Shown one piece after another: positions 57,782 to 64,000 of a stretch of 64,000 nt of DNA (positions are counted from its first letter, which is position 1; each line of letters opens with the position of its first letter). Source of the DNA: Pedobacter glucosidilyticus (GTDB lineage Bacteria > Bacteroidota > Bacteroidia > Sphingobacteriales > Sphingobacteriaceae); assembly GCF_002483235.1 (NCBI RefSeq), contig NZ_DLHN01000006.1:62001-126000 (forward strand). The letters run 5' to 3'. The notes beneath the pieces were generated by a model, which saw nothing but the letters and a program-made list of their open reading frames with translations, searched no databases and was not told the DNA's origin. Both the position numbers and the translations under genes were made by a program.

Positions 57782-59164
57782 GTGACTTTAATAAAATCAA
57801 TCTCAGGAATAAGAGGTACTATAGGTGGTAAAGCCGGAGACGCTTTAACCCCGTTTGATGTGGTGAAATTTACAGCTGCTTTTGGTAGTTGGGTAATACA
57901 ACAAGGTGGAAATAAGAAAATTGTAGTAGGTAGAGATGCTCGTATTTCTGGCGAGATGGTGAGAAACTTGGTTGTAGGTACTTTACAAGGTTTAGGTATT
58001 GATGTTATAGATTTAGGCTTGTCTACTACACCAACGGTAGAAATTGCCGTACCGGATGAACAAGCCGGTGGCGGTATTATTTTAACCGCTAGTCACAATC
58101 CAAAACAATGGAATGCCTTAAAATTATTGAACCATAAAGGTGAGTTTATCAATGATGAAGAAGGTAAAAAAGTACTTGAAATTGCAGAAAGCGATGCTTT
58201 AAGTTTCGCTGATGTAAATGATTTAGGCTCGGTAAAATTTGATGATTCTTATCTGCAAAAGCATATTGACAAGATTTTAGCTTTGCCTTTGGTTGATGTT
58301 GAAGCTATTAAAAAAGCTAATTTTAAAATCGCTATAGATGCTGTTAACTCTACCGGAGGTATATTTATTCCTGCTTTATTGAAAGCATTAGGAGTAGAAA
58401 CTGTTTACGAGCTTTACTGTACGCCGGATGGACATTTTCCTCATAACCCAGAGCCATTGCCAGAAAACTTAACTGAAATTTCTAAAGTAGTAGTACAAAA
58501 CAGAGCCGATTTGGGCATTGTTGTAGACCCAGATGTGGATAGGTTATGCTTTGTTTGTGAAGATGGTTCTATGTTTGGCGAAGAATATACGTTGGTAGCT
58601 GTTGCTGATTATATTTTGAAAAATAATCCGGGTAATACAGTTTCTAATCTATCTTCTACCAGAGCGTTGAGAGATGTTACTGAGGCTGCTGGTGGTGTTT
58701 ATAAGGCTTCTGCAGTTGGTGAGGTAAATGTTGTAAACCTCATGAAAGCAGAAAATGCTATTATCGGTGGCGAAGGAAATGGTGGAATTATTTATCCTGA
58801 ATTACATTACGGAAGAGATGCTTTGGTTGGAATTGCCTTATTTTTAACGCATTTAGCTAAATATGGCAAGTCAATTTCTTTGCTAAGAAAAAGCTATCCT
58901 TCTTATTTCATTTCAAAAAACAAAATCACGCTTACACCAGAAATGGATATCGATAACTTGCTCAAACAAGTTGAAGAGAAATATAAAAATCAGCCTTATT
59001 CTACAATTGATGGTCTCAAAATAGAGTTTGATAAACAGTGGGTACACTTACGTCGATCTAATACAGAGCCTATCATCAGGATTTATTCAGAAGGAGATTC
59101 TGAAACTGTTGCCGATAACTTAGCAAATAAGATTATTGCAGATATTAAGGAGATATTAAAGTAA
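57782..59164 (+). CDS. glmM: Phosphoglucosamine mutase
   Basis: A 460-residue enzyme that makes glucosamine-1-phosphate for UDP-GlcNAc. I use the GTG at 57782, which gives the family N-terminus MTLIKSISGIRGTIGG, instead of the long frame from 57716 whose first residues lie before the predicted transcript start. Motifs are LTASHNPKQWN (phospho-Ser), VDPDVDRLC (Mg2+), GGEGNGG and RRSNTEPIIRIYSEG. The GGEGNGG loop and length separate it from the pgm-type mutase elsewhere in the window. Confidence 0.92.
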   Translation: MTLIKSISGIRGTIGGKAGDALTPFDVVKFTAAFGSWVIQQGGNKKIVVGRDARISGEMVRNLVVGTLQGLGIDVIDLGLSTTPTVEIAVPDEQAGGGIILTASHNPKQWNALKLLNHKGEFINDEEGKKVLEIAESDALSFADVNDLGSVKFDDSYLQKHIDKILALPLVDVEAIKKANFKIAIDAVNSTGGIFIPALLKALGVETVYELYCTPDGHFPHNPEPLPENLTEISKVVVQNRADLGIVVDPDVDRLCFVCEDGSMFGEEYTLVAVADYILKNNPGNTVSNLSSTRALRDVTEAAGGVYKASAVGEVNVVNLMKAENAIIGGEGNGGIIYPELHYGRDALVGIALFLTHLAKYGKSISLLRKSYPSYFISKNKITLTPEMDIDNLLKQVEEKYKNQPYSTIDGLKIEFDKQWVHLRRSNTEPIIRIYSEGDSETVADNLANKIIADIKEILK

Positions 59165-59231
59165 TGTTGATTGATTTTTGAATGATAGAATGATAGATTG
59201 CGTATACTGATTAACTCATTAGGATTAACAA
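59165..59231. repeat. TTGATTGATTTTTGA-type repeat fragment upstream of the S23-like gene
   Basis: GTTGATTGATTTTTGAATGA (59165-59184) resembles the repeat units at 1305-1440 and 5870-6110. Together with the tandem repeat at 59634-59720 it brackets the S23-like gene. Confidence 0.5.
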
Positions 59232-59612
59232 ATGGAAAGAATAAGTAAATCTGAATTTGCGGATATTTTTAAATCTAGAACTAAACAATTTGTGATAGAT
59301 AATATTTCACTTTTCAGGTTACTTCCTAAAACAGAAGAAGCTAGGATAATTGGTAAGCAGTTATTAAGGTCTTCATCATCAGTTGGGGCAAATTATAGAG
59401 CAGCTTGTAGAGCAAGGTCAAAAGCAGAATTTTTTTCTAAATTATCAATTGTAGTAGAAGAAGCAGATGAAAGTGCGTTTTGGTTGGAAGTTTTGGTAGA
59501 AAGCAACATATTAAAACTAAATGAAGTAGAAAGACTTTTAAATGAAGCAAATGCGATTTTAAAGGTCGTTTCTTCGGCTAGAAAAACTGTTTCATCAAAC
59601 AATACTAAATAA
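59232..59612 (+). CDS. Four-helix-bundle protein (S23/IVP-like)
   Basis: A 126-residue all-helical protein. The block RTKQFVIDNISLFRLLPKTE (about 15-34) and GKQLLRSSSSVGANYRAACR (about 41-60) with SKAEFFSKLSIVVEEADES are the S23/TIGR02436 type, a fold first seen in proteins encoded in intervening sequences of 23S rRNA. It stands alone between glmM and the desulfurase and is bracketed by repeats, which fits a mobile or recently inserted gene. Function unknown. Confidence 0.88.
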   Translation: MERISKSEFADIFKSRTKQFVIDNISLFRLLPKTEEARIIGKQLLRSSSSVGANYRAACRARSKAEFFSKLSIVVEEADESAFWLEVLVESNILKLNEVERLLNEANAILKVVSSARKTVSSNNTK

Positions 59613-59633
59613 TTATAAAAGTCAATAAAAGGC

Positions 59634-59720
59634 AATCATTCAATCAAAAATCACTCAATCAATAAATAAGTAATCATTCAATCAAAAATCACTCAATCAA
59701 TAAATAAGTAATCACTCAAT
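59634..59720. repeat. Tandem 38-bp repeat, two full copies plus a partial
   Basis: Two identical 38-bp units occur at 59634-59671 and 59672-59709, each containing CAATCAAAAATCACTCAATC, with a third partial copy to about 59720. The unit is related to the repeat family at 1305-1440. The third copy ends just before the ATG of the desulfurase gene at 59725, so it occupies the expected promoter region. Confidence 0.85.
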
Positions 59721-59724
59721 AAAA

Positions 59725-60858
59725 ATGACTCGTGTATATTTAGATAATGCCGCAACTACGCCTTTAGATAAAGAGGTGATGCAAGCAATGATGGATGTGA
59801 TGGAGCAAAGTTATGGCAATCCATCTTCTATACATGCGCATGGTAGAGAAGTAAGAACTATTGTGGAGAAGGCAAGGAAAAATGTAGCCAACTTACTTCA
59901 TACCGCTCCGGCGAATATATTTTTTACTTCCGGAGGTACCGAGGCTGATAATACCGCTATACGTTCTGCTATTCAAGATTTAGGAATTACCCATGCCATT
60001 ACTTCTAAAATAGAACATCATGCTGTTGGTCATACTTTAGAGATGCTAGAGAAAACAGGTAAAATAACTCTTAGTTATGTGGATATTGATAGCAAAGGAA
60101 ATATTGATTTTACGCATTTAGAAGAGTTACTAAGTAAAGCTGATAAATCTTTAGTGTCTTTAATGCATGCTAATAATGAAATTGCGACCATCACAGATAT
60201 TGAAAAGGTTGGTGAGCTTTGCGAGCAATATGGTGCTATTTTTCATTGTGATACAGTGCAAACTATGGGACATTATGCTTTTGATGTTAGTAAGCTGAAA
60301 GTGCATTTTATGGTATGCTCTGCCCATAAGTTACATGGCCCAAAAGGAGTAGGCTTTTTATATGTTCATCCATCTATAAAAATAAACCCTATGATTTATG
60401 GTGGTTCGCAAGAGCGTAATATGCGTGGTGGAACAGAAAATGTTTACGGAATAGCAGGTTTATCTAAAGCGTTTTCTATCGCTCATGAGCACATGGAAGA
60501 GCATCAGAAACATATTCAGGCACTAAAAACATATATGATGGAAAAGCTAAAATTGGCGATTCCAGATATCCATTTCAATGGAGAAACAGCTGCTGATAAA
60601 AGCTTATACACTGTTTTAAGTGTTTGCTTTCCTGAAATGGATATGGCAGATATGCTCTTATTTAATTTAGATATCAATGGTATTTCGGCATCTGGTGGTA
60701 GTGCGTGTTCATCCGGAACAGATATAGGCTCTCATGTACTTACAGCTATAGGTGCAGATGCTCATCGGCCATCAGTAAGGTTCTCTTTCTCTAAGCTTAA
60801 TACTACAGAAGAAATTGATTATGTGGTAGAAAAGGTTAAAGAAGTGTATAAACTGTAG
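59725..60858 (+). CDS. Cysteine desulfurase (IscS/NifS type)
   Basis: A 377-residue PLP enzyme that removes sulfur from cysteine for Fe-S or thio-cofactor synthesis. YLDNAATTPLD at 5-15, the PLP-binding Lys K202 in CSAHKLHGPKG and the mobile-loop Cys C328 in SGGSACSSGT are all present. The short loop and length are like group I IscS/NifS enzymes. No iscU or sufU gene is adjacent; the repeat-filled gap before it sets it apart from glmM. Confidence 0.92.
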   Translation: MTRVYLDNAATTPLDKEVMQAMMDVMEQSYGNPSSIHAHGREVRTIVEKARKNVANLLHTAPANIFFTSGGTEADNTAIRSAIQDLGITHAITSKIEHHAVGHTLEMLEKTGKITLSYVDIDSKGNIDFTHLEELLSKADKSLVSLMHANNEIATITDIEKVGELCEQYGAIFHCDTVQTMGHYAFDVSKLKVHFMVCSAHKLHGPKGVGFLYVHPSIKINPMIYGGSQERNMRGGTENVYGIAGLSKAFSIAHEHMEEHQKHIQALKTYMMEKLKLAIPDIHFNGETAADKSLYTVLSVCFPEMDMADMLLFNLDINGISASGGSACSSGTDIGSHVLTAIGADAHRPSVRFSFSKLNTTEEIDYVVEKVKEVYKL

Positions 60859-60920
60859 ATTTAAACTGGCAAGCTATTTGTTTTTAACATCATGCATAAA
60901 TTTATTTAAAACATGATGTT

Positions 60921-61130
60921 ATGGAAAGTAAAGTAGAAAAACTGAATGAGCTTAAAGAAAAAGAACTTAAGTTAAAAGAGCAATTGTTAAAAGAAGGGCA
61001 TGAGGATATAAAAGATAATAATCCAGACCCTGTTGTAGATAGTAAGGATACGTTTACAGTATCGCCAGCTAATAAATCAAGAGTACATAAAGGACATATA
61101 GGGCCTGATAAAGAACCCGGAACATTTTAA
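60921..61130 (+). CDS. Small highly charged protein
   Basis: A 69-residue soluble protein. The first half is a Lys/Glu-rich helix likely to form a coiled coil (VEKLNELKEKELKLKEQLLK), the second a polar tail with DSKDTFTVSPANKSRVHK. No known domain. It is followed by an intrinsic terminator at 61139-61168, so it is the last gene of a unit that may begin with the desulfurase (62-bp gap). Confidence 0.55.
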   Translation: MESKVEKLNELKEKELKLKEQLLKEGHEDIKDNNPDPVVDSKDTFTVSPANKSRVHKGHIGPDKEPGTF

Positions 61131-61138
61131 AATAAACG

Positions 61139-61168
61139 AGAGTCTGCCACAAGCAGGCTCTTTTTTTT
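61139..61168 (+). terminator. Intrinsic terminator after the charged small protein gene
   Basis: GAGTCTGC pairs with GCAGGCTC (one T-G wobble) across CACAA, followed by eight Ts. Confidence 0.85.
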
Positions 61169-61216
61169 GAGAACATTTTATCCTTTTAAACTGTATTAAT
61201 CTAGTAACCTATTAGC

Positions 61217-62119
61217 ATGATGAAAAGAAGAGATTTTATTAAAACCGGGGCGCTAGCAGTAGCTGCTTCTCAAATACCAGGAAAAGCTTGGGCTTCTTGG
61301 TTTAGTATGGCTGATTATCAAATCAAGATGTTAAGTGATAATCTGGGTGTTTTTACAGAACAAGGTGGTACTATCGCATTTTTAAAGTCTAAAAGTGGTA
61401 TAGTAGTCGTCGACTCTCAGTTTCCAAATCCAGCTCAGCATTTGATAGATGAATTGAAAAAAAGGTATGAGGAAACTCCTTTTCAATTATTAATCAATAC
61501 ACATCATCATGCTGATCATAGTAGTGGTAATATCGTATTTAAAGGATTGGTGAAACATGTGGTGGCACATGAAAATTCGGCTAAAAACCAAATCAGGGTA
61601 TCGGAAGAAGCTAAAAAAGCAGGTAAAGAAAGCGTGATTTTAGCTCCGGATAAAACTTTTCAAACCACATGGAACTATAAATTAGATAAAGAAAATATCA
61701 AGCTCTATTATTTTGGAGCTGGACACACCAACGGAGATTCCTTTGTACATTTTGAAAATCAAAATGCTGTGCATACCGGAGATTTAGTTTTCAATAGAAG
61801 ATTTCCTTATATCGATAAAACAGCAGGAGCAGATATCCAAAATTGGATTAAAGTTTTGGATAAAGCGGTAAACACATTCGATGCAAAAACGCAATATATT
61901 TTTGGTCATGCCTTAAACCCACAAAAGATTATTGGCACACAAGAAGATATTAAAGCGTATCAAAATTATCTAGAAAAGCTTTTAGAATACGTTTCTAAAG
62001 AGAAAAAAGCAGGTAAAAGCTTATCAGAGATTTCTAAAGTGAAATTTATATCCGGTGCAGAAGAGTGGCAGGGGCAAGGGATAGAGCGAAGTATAAATGC
62101 CGCTTACCAAGAGTTGTAA
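61217..62119 (+). CDS. Exported MBL-fold hydrolase with Tat-like signal
   Basis: A 300-residue metallo-beta-lactamase-fold enzyme. The N-terminus RRDFIKTGALAVAA is a twin-arginine-like signal (residues 4-17). Metal ligands are HHHADH at 96-101 with H96, H98, D100 and H101, plus GAGHTNGDS and the FGHAL segment. It may be a lactonase, glyoxalase-like or beta-lactamase-related enzyme; specificity is not evident. It is monocistronic with a shared terminator at 62124-62152. Confidence 0.85.
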   Translation: MMKRRDFIKTGALAVAASQIPGKAWASWFSMADYQIKMLSDNLGVFTEQGGTIAFLKSKSGIVVVDSQFPNPAQHLIDELKKRYEETPFQLLINTHHHADHSSGNIVFKGLVKHVVAHENSAKNQIRVSEEAKKAGKESVILAPDKTFQTTWNYKLDKENIKLYYFGAGHTNGDSFVHFENQNAVHTGDLVFNRRFPYIDKTAGADIQNWIKVLDKAVNTFDAKTQYIFGHALNPQKIIGTQEDIKAYQNYLEKLLEYVSKEKKAGKSLSEISKVKFISGAEEWQGQGIERSINAAYQEL

Positions 62120-62123
62120 AACA

Positions 62124-62152
62124 AAAAGAGCCGAATTTAAATCGGCTCTTTT
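62124..62152. terminator. Bidirectional terminator between MBL gene and accD
   Basis: AAAAGAGCCGA (62124-62134) pairs with TCGGCTCTTTT (62142-62152). Both flanks are suitable, and the genes converge here. Confidence 0.88.
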
Positions 62153-62155
62153 CGT

Positions 62156-63001
62156 TTAGTTATTCATGATTCTGATGAAAGTAGAGAGTTTGTTTTTGAT
62201 TTCTCTTCTATCCACAATAAAATCTAGGAAACCATGCTCTAAAACAAATTCAGATGTTTGGAAACCTTTGGGTAAGTCTTTTTTGATGGTTTCTTTGATA
62301 ACTCTTGGACCTGCAAAACCAATTAATGCACCTGGTTCTGCAATATTAATATCACCAAGCATCGCATAAGAAGCTGTTACACCACCTGTTGTAGGGTCTG
62401 TTAATAAAGAGATGTAAGGTATTTTTGCTTTACTTAATAAAGCTAGTTTAGCTGATGTTTTAGCCATTTGCATTAAAGAGAATGCAGCTTCCATCATCCT
62501 TGCTCCACCAGATTTAGAAATCATCAGGAAAGGAATTTTATGCTCAATACAATAATCTATAGATCTTGCAATTTTCTCCCCAACTACTGAGCCCATAGAA
62601 CCTCCAATAAAGTTGAAATCCATACAAGCGATAACTAAATCCTGTCCATCTATCTTACCATGAGCAGCTCTTATAGCATCTTTTAAGCCTGTTTTTTTAT
62701 AACTTTCAACTAATCTGTCTTTATATGATTTCGTATCTGTAAAATTAAGTGGATCTCCAGAGGTTAAATTGCCAAATAACTCTGCAAAAGCATTATCATC
62801 AAAGAAAATCTCAAAATACTCTTTAGAACCTACTCTTAAATGATAATTGCAATACTGGCAAACGTATTTATGCTCAACCTGCTCAGAGTAATGGAGTGCT
62901 TTTTTACAATTAGGGCACTTATTCCATACGCCATCCGGTGCTTCTTTTTTATCCTCTGTAGAGGTAAATATTCCTTTTGTACTTCTTTTAAACCAAGCCA
63001 T
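62156..63001 (-). CDS. accD: Acetyl-CoA carboxylase carboxyltransferase subunit beta
   Basis: A 281-residue subunit that moves the carboxyl group from biotin to acetyl-CoA in fatty-acid synthesis. I start at ATG 63001 (MAWFKRSTKGIFTS), which is the usual N-terminus; the longer frame opens with TTG. The zinc ribbon is CPNC...CQYC (near 30-55) and the crotonase-like core contains GGSMGSVVGEKIARS, SGGARMMEAAFSLMQMAKT and LTDPTTGGVTASYAMLGDIN. accA is not in the window, as expected in this phylum. It is divergent from fbaA. Confidence 0.95.
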   Translation of the reverse strand: MAWFKRSTKGIFTSTEDKKEAPDGVWNKCPNCKKALHYSEQVEHKYVCQYCNYHLRVGSKEYFEIFFDDNAFAELFGNLTSGDPLNFTDTKSYKDRLVESYKKTGLKDAIRAAHGKIDGQDLVIACMDFNFIGGSMGSVVGEKIARSIDYCIEHKIPFLMISKSGGARMMEAAFSLMQMAKTSAKLALLSKAKIPYISLLTDPTTGGVTASYAMLGDINIAEPGALIGFAGPRVIKETIKKDLPKGFQTSEFVLEHGFLDFIVDRREIKNKLSTFIRIMNN

Positions 63002-63164
63002 TCTTTTAAAAAAGTGAGAATGCAAATAAACAAAAAATTGATGAATACTTAACCTCTAATGTTTTTTAGTAAGTATAGAAATTACAAAAGGCTTATTTTC
63101 AATAAGTATTCAGCCGGTTTAATAAATTTTTTTAACTTCGAGTCTTAGAAAAATTGAAATAGAA

Positions 63165-64000
63165 ATGAGTTTAAAAGATTTTAAAGGGGTAATTACCGGA
63201 GAGCAAGTTCAAGAATTATTTGAAGCCGCAAAAAAACATCAGTTTGCTTTACCTGCTGTTAATGTGATTGGTACAAATTCTATTAACGCTGTAATGGAAA
63301 CAGCTAAAGCTGTTAATTCGCCAGTTATTGTACAACTATCTAACGGAGGAGCACAATTTTACGCAGGTAAATCTCTTGATAATGATAAATTACAAGCATG
63401 TATCTTAGGTGGTGTTTCTGCCGCACAACACGTACATTTATTAGCAGAACACTATGGTGTTGCTGTTATTTTACATACCGACCATTGCGCTAAGAAATTA
63501 TTACCTTGGTTAGATGGATTGTTAGATGCTGGAGAGAAATTTTACGCACAGCATGGTAAACCATTATTTTCTTCACACATGATAGATTTATCTGAAGAGT
63601 CTATTGAAGAAAATATAGAGATATGCAAAACCTATTTAGAGCGAATGAGCAAAATGGGGATGACATTAGAAATAGAATTAGGTGTAACCGGTGGTGAAGA
63701 AGATGGTGTTGATAATTCTGATGTAGATTCATCAAAACTATATACCCAGCCAGAAGAAGTTTCTTACGCTTACGAAGAGTTAAGCAAAATAAGCCACAGA
63801 TTTACTGTTGCAGCAGCTTTTGGTAACGTACATGGTGTTTATAAGCCAGGAAACGTAAAACTACAGCCAGTAATCTTACATAACTCTCAAGAGTATGTTA
63901 AACAAAAGTTTGGTTTAGATGCAGAGAAACCTATCAATTTTGTGTTCCACGGTGGTTCTGGTTCATCACAAGAAGAAATTAGAGAAGCAATTTCTTACGG
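63165..64000 (+). CDS. Class II fructose-bisphosphate aldolase, 3' end cut by window edge
   Basis: The first 278 codons of an aldolase interconverting fructose-1,6-bisphosphate with dihydroxyacetone-P and glyceraldehyde-3-P. Visible class II landmarks are the Zn ligand region HTDHCAKK (near 106-113), EIELGVTGGEEDG, AAFGNVHGVYKPGNVKL and the phosphate-binding HGGSGSS. The family is about 350-360 residues in this branch, so about 75 are missing past 64000. The start is ATG 63165; the gene is divergent from accD with about 160 bp between starts. Confidence 0.93.
   Translation, partial: MSLKDFKGVITGEQVQELFEAAKKHQFALPAVNVIGTNSINAVMETAKAVNSPVIVQLSNGGAQFYAGKSLDNDKLQACILGGVSAAQHVHLLAEHYGVAVILHTDHCAKKLLPWLDGLLDAGEKFYAQHGKPLFSSHMIDLSEESIEENIEICKTYLERMSKMGMTLEIELGVTGGEEDGVDNSDVDSSKLYTQPEEVSYAYEELSKISHRFTVAAAFGNVHGVYKPGNVKLQPVILHNSQEYVKQKFGLDAEKPINFVFHGGSGSSQEEIREAISY

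Overview
The window reads as a chromosomal segment of a Bacteroidota bacterium, most likely family Sphingobacteriaceae (Pedobacter-like). The basis is AT-rich DNA, two TonB-dependent receptors with carboxypeptidase-regulatory N-domains, an S46 dipeptidyl-peptidase, TAnnTTTG-type promoters, a PUR-alpha-like DUF3276 protein, a long NusB, and the gdh-nusB-DUF1573-yajC-ybbR-coaE gene order familiar from this phylum. The genus is an inference. No phage, insertion sequence, CRISPR array, rRNA or tRNA was seen.

Layout. 1-5869: a cobT fragment, a small unknown gene, a CrtA-like oxygenase, an S46 peptidase with an Asp/Glu-type specificity residue, free-Met-R-sulfoxide reductase and a bestrophin. The middle genes are bracketed by two inverted copies of an AT-rich intergenic repeat. 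6252-20471: a 14-kb forward catabolic operon holding GH78 rhamnosidase-like, enolase-superfamily enzyme, GH2 beta-galactosidase, SBP-like protein, two class III CoA-transferases, a second SBP-like protein, Gfo/Idh oxidoreductase, MaoC-like hydratase and a FucP-type MFS permease. Two solute-binding-protein folds without signal peptides or ABC partners flank two overlapping CoA-transferase genes, and this is the strongest candidate for an undescribed pathway. 20601-24322: SbtA-type bicarbonate permease, a small membrane protein, an NtrC-like regulator with an altered GAFTGA loop, and rnpB (RNase P RNA). 24338-30181: a metal-related operon on the minus strand holding a Cys-rich small protein, TonB receptor, PepSY membrane protein, lipoprotein, SCO1 and cytochrome c, probably concerned with copper or haem-copper oxidase supply.

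30262-40503: secreted protein, pterin dehydratase, a SatD-like/DUF3307 pair behind three tandem 28-bp operator-like repeats, phosphoglucomutase, lysC-lysA, a glycosyltransferase, a START-like protein, glutaryl-CoA dehydrogenase and folB. 40504-49475: small secreted repeat protein, a NarL-type two-component pair, a FecA-like TonB receptor, two duplicated cold-shock genes, DUF3276 and an ABC exporter. 49639-55662: the housekeeping block gdh, nusB, DUF1573, yajC, ybbR, coaE, MBL exonuclease, DUF5522 and marR. 55665-57666: an overlapping ZIP/PAP2/methyltransferase operon. 57782-64000: glmM, an S23-like four-helix protein inserted among repeats, cysteine desulfurase, an MBL hydrolase, accD and the start of a class II fructose-bisphosphate aldolase that runs off the window.

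Several starts were moved from long non-ATG open frames to internal ATG or GTG codons, using promoter position, hairpins or family N-termini. These are glutamate/leucine dehydrogenase, glmM, accD, lysA, csp2, DUF3276, the START-like protein, the methyltransferase, glutaryl-CoA dehydrogenase, SatD-like and the 25382 lipoprotein.
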